64,000 nt of DNA, taken from positions 108,395,241 to 108,459,240 of the forward strand of contig JASDDO010000016.1 of assembly GCA_030015575.1 (NCBI GenBank), written 5' to 3'. The stretch is from Agapanthus africanus. Its lineage: Eukaryota; Streptophyta; Magnoliopsida; Asparagales; Amaryllidaceae. Under the pieces are notes generated by a model. It was not told the origin of the DNA, did no database searches, and saw only the letters and a list, made by a program, of their open reading frames with translations. The stretch's first letter is position 1, and the number at the start of each line of letters is the position of its first letter. Below are positions 46,326-59,890 of the stretch, piece after piece. The position numbers and the translations under genes are program-made.

Positions 46326-46852
46326 TGCTGGGTTATTAATCATGACAGCAAGGTTTTGGGGGGCATCATCCATGCCAATTTAAAATTTTGTCATGTTTAA
46401 ACAACCCAAACCCTAGATCTTTAACTAGAGAATCAAACTAAAACATAAAGCAAACAACTTTACTACTAAGTGTTAGGGATTACAACCTTTGTAGTCCGTT
46501 CCTTCGCTTCATAAGCTCCTTGTTGTGGTCCCTTCGCTGCGATCATCAAGTTCCCGGACTCTCGAGAGGCTCCATGAGGTGAATGATGCATCTTGCTTGA
46601 AGTTTTCGAAATCCAAGACGATCAACCTTGAGGAAACACAAACCCAAGCTATCACTTCACTAGTTAGAGATTAGTGAAGCTAACACACTAATCTATATGG
46701 CTAGTATAGAAGAGGATGATGAGGTAGGAATTTTGCTCTCTTTTATTTTCTATTTCTCACAATCTTTCATCACAAATCAAAAAGCTAGAAAGCTTTTGTG
46801 AGGAGGAAGAACAAGATGAAGTGTGATGAATGAATTATTGTTGTGAGGTTAG
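46326..46852 (-). repeat. Element D 5' LTR, part 1
   Basis: It aligns with the start of 36497-38691 and stops at the target duplication GTTAG of solo LTR G. Confidence 0.85.
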
Positions 46853-49800
46853 TGTCACGACCCGAAAGAGCACGTGACTAGCCATTGAACCATATGAAGT
46901 CTATAGGACCCCATCTGATCCAAGTAAGCCAAAAGCCCAGAAATCTAAAACCATTTTAAGGAGTAAATAAGGAAAACTGGTTTTAAGAAGTAAAGAAATC
47001 ATGTTTTGAAAATCAAAGTTTTTAAATAACTAAGCGGAATATGCATTTTAAAAATGTGTAGTCTTTTCTGGAAATTTCGGCAGAGTTTCCTTTGTAAAAA
47101 CTGGCCCCAAACGGGGTACAACAGGAATAATATATATGAAATGATAAAAAGCATCCCCAAGCGGGAGCTAGCTCTTCGTCAATCGACAGTCACAACCACG
47201 CAAGCAATAATAATATACAACGCCAAAGGGCGAGGATCAAAACCCAAAAAGAAACTCAAAACAGCCAGAAAACCATAATACTACAAGCGCGACTCTATGG
47301 TCGAAATAATACACAAGTTTTGGTTGATGGAATGACTAGATACATCTGAAAAGTACATGTATAATGGTGGTTCTGATACAAAGAACCCACCTACCAAAGC
47401 AAGTCACACGTATGGAAGCAGTGTGCCAGAAAAGCTGCTATGTAACCTGTACGACAAAAACCTGTAAGAACTGTGGCACAACGGGGGTGAGTTGCCAACT
47501 CATGAATAGAAAATATCTACAAGTAGAGATCGAATGTATGACCCATCCTAGGTCAATATGATCAGATATATATATACCTCAATATGAATAAGTCTGCAGC
47601 ATGCTAAACTGGCAATGTAATCTCTATACATGAGTGTAGTGCCAAGTGCTCGTGCCAGTGCCTCAGGTAATAGCATATCATAAATATGAGGTATGATCAA
47701 TGTAATCAATCTGCATGTACGTGGATCCCGTCCACTCGTCACCCAATGACAATAACCATCATGCATGTAAATATCATCAGCATATGCATGGAAATATGAT
47801 GATATAAACCACCTGTGTCCCTTGCGACACGTCAAAATCATGGAACCGGAGTGCCCAGCATTAACACTCGAAAACATCATGAAAACTGTGCCTAGCATCG
47901 GCACGTAAATCCTCATATATCGGGCTCCATCTGCGGAATCGGCCCTCGACCCCAGCAGTACGCCCATATCCATCTATCGACTCTGGCCGGTATCCTCCGG
48001 ATAACCGTCAGGTCCAACCAATCACCGGTAGGTACTCGCCCACCTTTAGGCTCAATCGGAAAAATCCTTCGATCATCTTGCCGAGGGGAACCATACCGGG
48101 TCTACCATATACCCGCAATCGGCTCGTCCACTCCTCGAATCGGGTTTCACATGTCGCTCTCAGCACCGAGAAAACACATGGTGGACGCACTGAAATATCA
48201 TATCAAGGGTAATCGAGTTTTTAAAGCAATGACATATTCTCTTTTGAAATACCCACGGTTCCCAAATCCAGAAATATCATGGAAACAGCAACTCTCAATG
48301 CGTATAATCAGAAAGCATGATGTATGCGACATGTAAAAGAAATGTAAGCATATCAGTCTGTCATGCAAGAATCATATCCTGAATGCAACAGCACTACAGT
48401 GTAGTGACATGGAAATTATCGATGATGAACTGTGTGAGCCGGCAAACCAGTGTACGTGGAACATACGCATCATCAATAATGGTGCTGGTGTCCTAGCAGC
48501 ATGACTGTAATATATCAATAAACACAAGCAATGCAATGCAAATAGCATGAATATGCGGAATCGAATAATCAGCGCAACAGTAAAGAACCTATCTCAATAA
48601 ATATATCATGCAGCCTTGCCTTTTGAAATAAGACGAATCGGGGTTTTTGGTAAAATAAGGGCTACGGTGTTTTAAGAAAAGATGCGTCGTTTGAAAATAT
48701 CCGTAGAATTCTTTTTGCCTATCTTTAAAATATCCCCGATTCGTTAGTTTTGAAATAGGTATGACTCGGGTCTAGTCTAACGCCTACTATGCGAATTACG
48801 GACCAAACAATCAAGTCAATCGAGAGGGGTATGAAAACCACCTAAATCTGAGTCAATATATACATTATCTCATCACATAACAGGTATCACTACCATCATA
48901 TCACATCTCAAATACGAACTCTGTCATATCGCCGATCTCACGGCCTCAAATCAAATCTCATCGACTCATCTCAATCCAACGTATCATCCTCAAATCCCGT
49001 ATATGAACACATAGTCCCATACCCATGTGTAGATATACACACCTCCATATGCGCACAGATAAATGAAAGAATGTATGCAAGTATATGTGTACGTGTATGT
49101 GTGAGTGCAACCACTACTCTAGGGTTCGCACTATACTAAACCAATACATCCTTATCATCAATAATTCCATTATCACTATCAATAATCCTAACAACACATA
49201 ATAAATATATGTGTGTATACGTATTCGTATACATCACCACGGACTGCGGGGGTGCTATACGCCATCCACCCGACTTCTCCCCGTAGATATAAATCTACTC
49301 ACCTTGCGTCTTTATCCGTCGACGTCGCCACGCTTTTGCTTGTCATCCCGAAGTCTTCATGGGGTACCTACACATTAACGTATCGCAAACGCGTATCAAT
49401 ACCAATTCAAGACTAAAACGGCATACGAAATCCAAAACGATACGCTATGATCTATAGGTTAGAACCTATGGACAACGCTTCCAAAACCATCAACAACCCT
49501 CGATATCGTCGTATAAACGCCAAGTAGTCGAGGTAAAACACCATACGCAAACTCAGAATTCACAATACGGAAATACGGAAGCACGAATCCAAAACAGCAA
49601 CTTAGGAAATAGGCTCCAGATTTCACCCTAGGTCAAATTAGACAAATCTATACATGCCAGGGGTCTAGTCTACACATGTAGGATCTACAGAACCAAAACA
49701 ACACAAATCCCTCCTGCTCTAGCCGCAAATTGCGGCCAGAAGGAATAAATTGGCGGCCGGGAATTGGAGTTGGGGGATAGGGTTTGGTGTGGTGGTTCCA

Positions 49801-50754
49801 GGGTGCCTGCACATCTCACTGTCAACTCAATTTTATTTTAGGGTTCTCGGGGTGATAGCAGATTCCCAAATACGATCACAGATTCACAGTTTTTCTCCGA
49901 CATCGTCTCATAAATCCGTATTATGTGTTTTAGTCTCTAGTTTGATCCAAAATAACATCACACCAGGGGTTCTAGGGTCACCACAATCCTCAATTTCATC
50001 TTTAATTTCAGATCTCTCATAAACCCTAACTTGAAGTTTCAAAAATCCACCAAACGACACCATATCGACATGAAACTAGAATTGATGCACAAGAAATGAA
50101 ATACTACTCTAATTGGTCCAGAATTTACCTCCTTTGGCAACTCAAGAAAATTCTTGAGTTGCTCAAAGTCCTCCAAATCCAATCTTGCGTTCAATGTGTA
50201 GCTAGTGAGCTTGGGAGCAAGTTTTGTGAAGTGGGAATGAGGTTTTGGTGAGGGAAACGAGAGGGATCTATGGAGTGAAGGGGAGGGAGATGAGGGAGGA
50301 GCAAGAGCAGCAGCAGCTCAAGGAGAGGGGAGAGAGAAATGGGTGTGAGGAAATGATGGGAGTATGGTTCAAAAAGTGGGGGTTGACCTAGTCTCTCTCT
50401 CTCTCATCATGAAACCTTTTCTTTTCTTTTCCTTTTCACTCCATGGTGAACTCTAAGCAACCATGCACCCAAAATATGTAACAAGTGTGGAAAATGATAT
50501 GTGCACATTTTTGCACAAAAAAGCTAAAAATCCGATTAGCGATTTTTAATCGCGATTAGCACTAAATTAGCATATAACTAATCATAAAAACTTAAAAATG
50601 GCATAATCCCATAAAATACCCTATTTTAGAATTTTCCATAATTTTCCCCCATTTATTTGTATTTAATTATACCGGAATATTAAAATATTCATTAAAATAA
50701 TATTAAATTATAAAAATTCCTAAAAATAATATTTTATTATTTTTAAACATTACA
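46853..50754. repeat. Solo LTR G, 3.9 kb
   Basis: It begins TGTCACGACCCGAAAGAGC and ends TTTAAACATTACA, flanked by GTTAG on both sides (46848-46852, 50755-50759). Neither end is repeated inside, so this is one LTR left by recombination between two. The termini resemble plant Ty3/gypsy chromovirus LTRs, which often read TGTAAT... to ...GTCGTGACA; this would put it on the minus strand (inference). No convincing ORF. It has a palindrome GCCGCAA-A-TTGCGGC (49722-49736) and a CT run near 50390. Confidence 0.8.
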
Positions 50755-51888
50755 GTTAGAAATGCAATCATGGGTTAAGAATGTGTCATGGCTAACTCAT
50801 GTAGAGAATAAACCATAGGCTAGGGTTAAAGTTAGGTTAATAAATATCTAGGAAAATATCAACAAGGTGGACAAAGTCAACTAAGCAAAATATCTTAAGC
50901 ATAAATCCACAAAATTGAATTATCCAAAATAAAAACGTAAACCCTAATCTTAACCCTAATCATGGTTTAACTCTCATAAACCTAAGTTGCATTTATAACC
51001 TAGCATATTACAATTATACATATCACATATATATAATTATGTAACAAAAGAAAAGAATACATTTAACATATATCACATATACATCAATGTATCCTAAGTG
51101 AGAAAAAAGAATCATTTAAGTGAGCTTATATTAGTTAATGTAATGTAATATATCATATATATAATTATAAATTAAATTATTAAATCAACGCTTGATTTAA
51201 TAATCCGGATATGTTACAAGTAACCGCCTAATCTAATATGTATCAATTCATCGAATCAACACTTGATCCGATGACCCGGTTATATCACATTTACCCGGCC
51301 GATATCACATATCGCGAGAATCAAATATGGTATCACATACACGTATTATTCTCGGTCCCGCACATATCGCATATGTGCTCCTATTCCGTTTCGCCTGAGC
51401 CAGGAAACCTCTGTGTAGGACTCTAAAGACTCGTCAATACGCAGGCAGTAGGTGATGATCATATCAAACACCCACAAGCTGCAAGCGGTCAGCTAAACGT
51501 AACAGCCACCCGGGTATTGAGCGATCAGAAGATCAATAAACAAGCATGTACACACTCCTGTGAATCCAATCGGTAACACTACCGTACAGTCCGGTCTCTT
51601 CGTCGGATATGTCGCATATCCAGTCTATGGGTGGTAAACATCAGACCCCAGTAACCGATAAGTCATGTCGATGTGAGGCTCATAACGGGTCGAGAAACTA
51701 CTGTTAACACTTACCAGTAGATCTCCATATCAGCCCTGGCCAGGGACTTCCAGTTATAGCCAATCGAACACAGCGCAACATCAACCCCCAATACCGGGAG
51801 AGACGAAACCCCTCCTATCGCTCATTGCCTCCATATGATTCGGGACTGTACCCAAAAGCCACCGTTTTGCATGTTCTCATGAACGTGG
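50755..51888 (-). repeat. Element D 5' LTR, part 2
   Basis: LTR sequence between G and C. It includes the twin hairpins (about 51175-51260), one with arms ATTATTAAATCAA/TTGATTTAATAAT. It ends in CGTGG, the target duplication of C. Confidence 0.85.
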
Positions 51889-54143
51889 TGTAAGTGCACG
51901 GCGGCGCCCCGGCCGTCAATCCGACGGCCAAATGCGGAAGCGGTGATAAACTTAAATTTTTCTTGAACTGGCAAACCGCCGCGCACTAATACCCGGATCG
52001 AACCACTAACTAGTCCTAGCTATCTACAAGAAACGGAAGAGAGATATACCGACAGATCCGAGTCCTCCGATCTTCTCGTCGTCGTCCCAATCTCCTGCGG
52101 AATGTCCCGTCTCCTCCTCGTCGCCGGAAGTGCACCACATCGCCTACTTCTTTTACGGGCTCCCACCTCAATGCCGAGGCAACTCGGGCACGGAGCTGGC
52201 TAGTCGACGTGCCCAAGATGTGCTGTAGAATGTAGTGTACTAGTCTCATTTTGGGTTTGTAGGAATTGCCTTTTGGTGGAGGAAATGATATGAGCTTGTG
52301 GAGATGAAACATGTGGGATTTTACAAAGCTAGAATGACAAAAATCCCACCCCAAGAATTTTGGACAGCCCCCTCCCACTAGTGGCCGGCCATGGAAATGG
52401 TGGTGAAGAGAAATGAGAGAGTGGAGAGAGTGTATCAAAAATGGTAGCCATTCTCATATAATGCAAGAGAGAGAGAGGAATGGTTATCATGAAAAGCAAT
52501 GATACCAAAACAAAACCCATACTCCACCACCAACCACCAACCTCATCATCAACAACCATGATGAGCCAAAAGTTATGCCATCATGACAAGAAGAATTCAA
52601 GAAGTCAAGGTCAATGAAAAGATGTCATGATAAAACAATATGCAAAGACCCCCTCCACAAACACTTATTTGCAACTATGCAAATAAGCCCTCCTCCACCA
52701 ATCTTCGGCCAATGAACGGAACAATGAAAATCGGCTGAAACGGAAAGCAAACTGGCAACTCCAGAAAACTGGTCCCGTAATAAATTACAGGAAAACCCCG
52801 ATACTGTGCATACACACCCGCATTTGTATTCCGACCGAAATACAAATGCAATGAGACAAAATCTACACTGTACTATACTAGGATCCGGCTTAAACCAAAG
52901 CCGGCCAGTAATATCCGTTCGATCCTGATCCGTGCAATACCGCACGTATCTGATCGAACCCTGCCATATAACCATACGGCCTATAGTACAAACTGTCCGA
53001 TCCTGATACGTGCGATACCGTACGTATCTGATCGGACCTTGCCATATCTCCATACGGCCTCTACAACCTTTCGCCCGAAAGCTGAGTAACAGAATGTGGG
53101 GGACTCTAAAGACTCGTCAACACCTTGGTTGTGGATTTAACCACTAGCACGTCAGAGGTATAAGCCAATACGTAACGGGCTACCAGGTATTGACTAAAAG
53201 GGACGTCTGTGAGCGAACTCAGCCTGACAACCCTACTGAGCCTGTCAGTGACAATATCCGTACAGTCCGGTCCATTCGTCTATGAGCATCGCATGGCGGG
53301 CCTAGGGGGTTGGTAAAAGTCAGACCCCCAAAAGCGGTACAAGTCGTGTCGGAGTGTAGCCCAGAACACCCTGAGATACTACTGGAATACCTACCAGTAA
53401 ATCTCTTTGCCTTGGCCAAGGACTTCGTGTAATGGCTCTCCTAGACACAGCGCGACCTCACCCCCAATACCGGGAGAGACAAACCCCTGAAGATACGCTC
53501 ACTGCCTCCATGTGGCTCGGGACTGTACCCAACTAAAACCTGTTTGCACGACTCCTTTGAGCCGTGGTAGGGTAGTAATCAAAGTACAGTGGGAACTCAC
53601 ACGAGACAAATGACGATCCCCAGGTCGATGAACTAACCTGCACACATGTCACCAGGGAACTGCCATCTGACGTCTGGTATATGACCAACTAGCATGTTCC
53701 CGGCGAGTCCTGTTCGGTGTACTTATAACCCAATGAGCACCTGTATACATCTTAGGTGATCCAACTGACACCAGTGGCTTGTGAGACCGGCCACCGCCCC
53801 TCGTCGGGGTCTCGAATGTACACACTAGTCTACTCTGGAGTATCGATGCCCTGTCTCGAAACTCACACGACTAGGGACCATTTAAGGATATGCTTATAGA
53901 CCCCAGCTCCCACTTATATGATCGCCCTCATACTGCTGGTGGTCAAGCAAGAATCCTAGGGGCTCTATCAACGTGTAATAGCGACTTGTCAGGTCACCTA
54001 AAGCAGTACACGATGATAAAGGTAAACCAGATAGCATACTGTCATCTCGAGTAAGACTGTCCTACCGGGATAGGTCCTCCATCAATCATTGCAATCACGT
54101 ACCTGTGACCTAATAATTGACTCTGAGGGCACTATCTCCAACA
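51889..54143 (-). repeat. Element C 3' LTR
   Basis: In element orientation it starts TGTTGGAGATAGTGCCCTC and ends GTGCACTTACA. Its 142- and 140-codon ORFs recur at 60627 and 60018 only because the LTR is duplicated. Confidence 0.92.
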
Positions 54144-56330
54144 ATCTCCCACTTGCACTCAAGGCTAATTATTGCGATGTCGCATACTCACAGCCCGTGT
54201 GATACCGAACACCCAACTCCTCTACTAGTCAGTCTCACAAAGCCTGTTTGAGAAACTATTGCGTTCGAGGAATAGCCTTAGTGAGTGGATCCGCTTTGTT
54301 GTTTCTTTCTATGTCTCTCTATGTCTCTCTATGTCTCAAGTTCGCGGAGAAAACCCATCTCCCGAAATGAGCAATACCTGTCTTAGAATGTGTCTGGATG
54401 TCTGATGGGACATAGCTCATAAATGAACTCCAAATCCAAACTTCTTAGACTGTATCGTCAACTGAACTTAATCAGTATCCTGCTCCATGCCTCCCTCAGT
54501 ATTGCCTTGGATCACCTGTCCAAAATACTGCCCCTCATCAGAAGAAAAACTATAACTCTGACAACCTCCTTGTTGTCCAGGTCACCTTTGAAGCCTGGAA
54601 TGATAACTGTTTCCCGAATGAGGCTGTCGTTATCATATCCCTAGAACATCCACTTATGTTCTAAAACTTCTTCCGACCGTTTCTTCAGGATTGGATTAAT
54701 GTCAGCTTATTGCATCTAGTGCAAGAACAACATCTGGTGTGGTACTTGACATCTCATGATTGACTCAATTGCCTGAGCAAGTGATCTTCCAATCATGCAC
54801 ATCCCTCTCCAATTTAGTCTGTAAGACCCCTTTAGAGAGGGTGACTCCATATCCTGCAGGTACACTACCGTGCCAGGAGTCGTCCATCCTAAATACTCTT
54901 AGAATGCTGTCAAGTATCCTGATTGGGAAACCACCCAAATCTAGATCTAAAACCATAGATCTAGTAACCAGTATGTCTGATATAAAATCCATTTCCTTTG
55001 TGGAGAAACCACTGTGTGACGACCAAAGTATAACCGACTGTAGTATAGGAGTTTCTTTTCCTATTCTGTGTATGTCATCCTAATACCAGGATATCACACC
55101 CTACTACCTTCTCAACAGATCCATCCCCTATTCTGATGAAGTCAAACCCATGACTGTCACGTCAGAAATAGATGATCTATCTCCGCTACATCTGCTTTAG
55201 TCTATAAATAGACATAAGCTACCTTTCCACCAATGCTTCCGCTGCTCCCACTGACTACGACAACCCTCTGGCAGAGTCATATAGACGTACACTTCTAAAA
55301 CTAGTTTTAGAACAACGTTATACTCATCCTCCCGCCGGGTCTCGCAGCCTGGAACAACAGCAATGGTAATTGTGGGTAAACAAAAACTTCCCTGTCACCG
55401 TCCTTGAGGCTACCGTAGTACCTCTCGGGTGCCTGAAGTTACCCACCTAATCTGCGGAGTGGCCAATGGAATGTCAATCCAGATTGAATCTTTAGGTTCC
55501 TTATCAAATCTTCAGTAATCGTTTGTGGTTCTGGAATCACTTCCAGTTCTACCATACTCCCACTACTGTTTTCTGAAAAAATCCATTTTTAATAAAACTG
55601 TGGCGAGTCTAGAACAATATTGCTATTGTTCATCCAGATGGTAGAAAGTTAACCCTCGTCATAGCCTGGGTCAACCCACAAACAGCCATTACAGAAGCGT
55701 GCCGTGAGTTATCCAGAGTCTGGTTTCAATCATAAGCCGGACAACTCCCCGTACCTTAACATCGTCAAGAAATGAACTGTTCTATATCCAATATAGAAAC
55801 AGAGGCACTGATTTAATTGAACCAGTTTCAATATCATGCAACTTTCTCCAGTGCATGTCAACTAAATGGAGAGAGGTCGATCAGCGTTACTCAACTTAGG
55901 AATGCTTCCAATTATGAGTAACCTGAAAAAGAAGCAGTTTTTCTTTATCATTACTGTCAACTGAATACCATACACAAGTATCTACATCTTCGATCATTTT
56001 GAAGAATCCCGATACTTGCTATACCTGGTTCTCTACTCTATCCAAATACCTATAACTCCTCAAAACTTAGACCCTGTGTTTCCACGAAACACATGTCTAA
56101 GAACTAGAGAAGTTAAAAGTAAACAGAATATAGTATGAGGACCAACCCCTCTGTCCTAATGGACACTGGACAACATACAATACTCTGTATAAGTCCGCTG
56201 AGTCTAACAACTCTTTCACTGTGTGTCGTAGGTTGAAAACTGTACTTATGGTTAAGAAGAATTACACCGCTGTTTAATGCTCCTTACCTAACCATCCACT
56301 GATATAGCTAAATGTCATCGACATAATATC
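54144..56330 (-). pseudogene. Element C integrase-RT-RNase H relic
   Basis: Collinear with E 10950-11803 plus 19631-20915. The RT active site region reads WY(stop)DDIH near 55080-55100. The RNase H end near 54180-54420 is followed by the polypurine tract AGTGCAAGTGGGAGAT. At 55450-55475 it preserves the empty target site into which F inserted in E. No ORF of domain length. Confidence 0.75.
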
Positions 56331-56689
56331 AAAAGGTATATCTCACTCTATGAAAATAGACGTACAGATATATCAATTTGAAATTGGTGCACAACAGCGG
56401 ATATTCAAAACCAAATATTTGCCGACCGGCAAACAGCCCAGATGATCTCCTCAAATATCATCGATTACAACGAATCCCGATATAATGAGGATGATTACCC
56501 TATTCCTAATAACTTACTCCCACTCATCATCTGTAAAACCATACAGATGTGAGAATCAAACCTGGTAAATACATACCCTGGAGCAAATGTCCAATCGGGA
56601 AATCAGATTTCTTTTAACAGTACACAGTGAAACTGAAACATTAAAATGTTTCGATGGGGTATCCTGGTATTCCTAGTAATGCCTCTACC

Positions 56690-57474
56690 ATTATCCAGAT
56701 TCACAACTATAACCGTATAATTCTTTGCCACCTCTCCAAATCCCTTTATATGTCTTTAGTCATTACCTTCTGCACACCCCTTAGGCCAAATGGTTTTCTT
56801 CCTTCCCTACCGTTCGGCACCAGCCTATGGTTTGGAAGAAGACTGTCCAATAAGCATAATGGGTGTACTGTCCTAATCCTAGGAACACTCGCAATGCGAG
56901 AGAAGGTGAAGATAAAAGACACCTGAATAAATCTTATTCCTATTTCTCCTGAACCTGAATCCATCCCCGAACTGGAACAAGTTCCTTTCGAGTTCGTATA
57001 TAACCATACGATGGAGTATCCAATAAACTGTGGATCTTCGTAGTGATACGGAGTGTCCTGGAGAAATACAAAGGTGATTTAGGATTGGCTAAGGAATACT
57101 TTGGTTTGGTCGTGAATATCTATTGCAATTTACTTTGCCCTCTTACTAATCCCTTGCTTTGTCTTAACCTAATACCTTCTGCACACCATCGTTATGCTAA
57201 TTGGTTTTCTTCATTCCCTACCGGTCGGCACCTGCCTATGGTTTGGAAGAAGACTATCCAATTTGCATAATAGGTGTACTACCCCTAAACCAAGGAGTAC
57301 TCGTAACCTGAGAGAGGGTAAAAGGAAAAGACAACTGAATAGTCCTATCCGTTTTCTCCAGAACCTGAAACCATCCTCGAATAAATTCTTTCGAGTTCGT
57401 ATCTAACCATACGATGGTTTTGTCCAATGGAAGTGGACGTTCGTAGTAAAACGGGGTGTCCTGGAGAAAAGGGT
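56690..57474 (-). repeat. Two tandem units in element C (as in E)
   Basis: The units start TCTCCAGGACACCCCGTTTT (57474) and CTCCAGGACACTCCGTATCA (about 57066) in element orientation. Order and content are as in E 9799-10565. Confidence 0.78.
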
Positions 57475-59876
57475 AAAAGTAGGAGTGGCAATGAGGTTTG
57501 CAACTCTGACAATCCAAAAGCCAGTGTTAAGAAGGTTCGGTCAACTTGGTCACTGAGTCATAGTCTTAGGGTCGGGTCAATGGTCGCTGCCAAAGAGAGA
57601 GAGAAAAGAAACACTCAGCGTGCACTCTAACCTAGATCAGAATGGTTACCAATTTATCTAATCTGGAATCCTCCCACTGTACCGCAAATTCTCCTCCAAA
57701 ACTGAAAGAAGAATTAGTCGGGGTTACCCGAGGAGTAAACTAACTCATCAGTGGGAATCGGGATCCAACTCTCATCGCATGATAACGTGACGGAATCCGC
57801 TCACGGTGTCACACTCCAGAAGGTATGCGCATATCTGGCAAGTTTCAGTTCTTTTGAAACTCCCGATGTGATTTCTGCCCCATGCTCTTATGACCTTGAC
57901 TTTGGCCAACAAATCATAAGTCACATGTCAAGTTCTACCCGTCATTCTCCAGGTTAATTCGAATCCACCCGCACAAGCCCTTGACTTTGGCCAACAAGGC
58001 TATACGACTGTTCCAAACCAACGCATCTATCTATGCTGCATATGAATAACCAACAGCTACCAAACACTATGCCTTGACTTTGGCCAACAAACACAGCTTG
58101 AATACTATTGACTACCCATATGAAACGACGGAGGGCTACGAATGGTTTCTGGCGAAAACCTTTAACGTAAAGAACTTGATATCGTCGAAGGAACTGATAG
58201 CTTTTTTAAAAATATAGTGACGAAAACCGTTGCTAAAGAGGTCACTCCCGGTGAAGGGATCTCGGCTCTTTCCCCATAGAATGGGGTGCAGGATATTCCA
58301 ACTGAATACCACGGTGCAAAGCAAAAGTAATCGGCTATAGTGAAGTTAATGCCCTGACGCAAACTTCTGTCCAAGGGGTCACTCCCGGTGAAGGGATCTC
58401 GGCCCTTGCCTCGTCGACTGAGGAGCAGGATATTCCAACTGAATATCACGATGCAAAACAAAAGTGAACGTCCTTGCAATAACAGCTTTTTGAAAAGTGT
58501 TCCAACAACATCAGATTAGGTTTGTTTTTAACTTGCATTGATCCGAATCAACGCAGTCCCATCAATTGATCACACCAAAAAGAACGAAAATATACTGATG
58601 TACGTATATGCCATCCGCATTCGCCACTGGGTCCCGTCATTACCCGTTAGGTTAGCTAACTAACGACAGAGCGGGGACTGGACTAGCGCGGATGTAAAAC
58701 ATATACAACATCTACTAATATATATACCAATATATTATATTCGCTCAAGGCGTGAAAGAAATGCAACATCACAGAAAATGAACAGCATCACAAAAACAAT
58801 ACAGATATCTGGGATCCCCGGGTTTCACAGAGCCACTACTGAAACCGGACGTTCCCCTGGTCGTGTGGATAGCCTGCGCAATGAAATCCTAGACCCCTAC
58901 GGGCGCGGCAAGTTACCCGCCAAAACCTGAAGCGAGGCAGCCCCCTTCAGTGCCGTGAATGGACCACCCAGCACTTCACGGAATCCGGCAACTTGGGCAC
59001 CCCTCCTGGGTCAACCTGTACCCCTACGAGTGCGACGAATAGCCCGTCAATCCTAGAGTGAGGCCCCCTCCGTCTCAATGCCATGAGATGCGGGCCCGTT
59101 GCCCTCTAGAACCCGGCTATCCGTGCACTCCTCCGCGGGGTAATCCTAGTACAGAAAGTAAAATATACATACAACGGGTACATCGACCGCAACCAGGTCG
59201 TGCCCCAAAATAATAATACAATCAGGCAGTTACGGCAGTCCACATGTCGGACGCTCGCCCCGCAAAATCAAATGTACATAATACAATCACAACTGTACTA
59301 GCATTGTATCCAGGCTATCCCCCACGACCGATCCGCAACATCACAGCAAAAACAGAATATCAACGTGAAAGTCACGTTCACAAATCCGTCTAACCGGGCT
59401 ATAGCAGTTAGACCGGATTTACCGATCAAGTGACATTCACGGTCGCAGATATAATGTAAATACTGTGAAATAATGTGTTTAAAATATCCGATCGATCAAA
59501 CTTTAACAAGTGGGTCCCCAAGTACTACTGTAGCACATCAAGAAAATCTGGGCCCAAAATTAATATTCCAAAACCCATATTTTAAGCCCACAAAGGCACT
59601 GTAGAAATTTGGTGCAGGGATATGCATAGTACGCGGCGGAACCGCGGCCCAAAGGGGGTTTTGGACGCGGTTCCGCGCCTCCACTGTCGACTGACCCTGT
59701 CGAATTTCTACACTATCCTTGTAATCTCCAGTACATCAATTTTATACAACCTGAAAAAATTTTCGAGACCAAAAAATTTCAACAGAAACTGATGCTAACA
59801 AAAATGTTGATTTTGGAGTTAAGGTCGATCGGAAATGCAAAACACATTAAACCAAGCTAGACTAAGTTAATGGCGA
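57475..59876 (-). other. Element C leader and RNA modules
   Basis: GC palindromes 59632-59679. Doubled branched module 58890-59147 (GGATAGC/GCTATTC; AAGTTGCC/GGTAACTT with one wobble). Nested-stem module 58610-58695. Hairpin repeats 58379-58436 and 58236-58298 (the latter CCCCAT/ATGGGG). Three loops TTGTTGGCCAAAGTCAAGG (58072-58090, 57979-57997, 57894-57912), the last with stem CTTATGA/TCATAAG. CT tract ending TTTGGCAG near 57587. The start codon is ATTG, as in E. Confidence 0.77.
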
Positions 59877-59889
59877 GGCTCTGATACCA
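59877..59889 (-). other. Element C primer binding site (tRNA-iMet)
   Basis: TGGTATCAGAGCC in element orientation, one base from the 5' LTR. Confidence 0.9.
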
Positions 59890-59890
59890 C

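Noticed and set aside
47548-47973. 141-codon (-) ORF in solo LTR G
   Set aside because: No domain, no codon pattern or second copy to test it; LTRs seldom code.
52625-53053. 142-codon ORF repeated at 60627-61055
   Set aside because: Both lie in the two LTRs of C; repetition follows from LTR duplication, and the encoded peptide has no recognisable domain.
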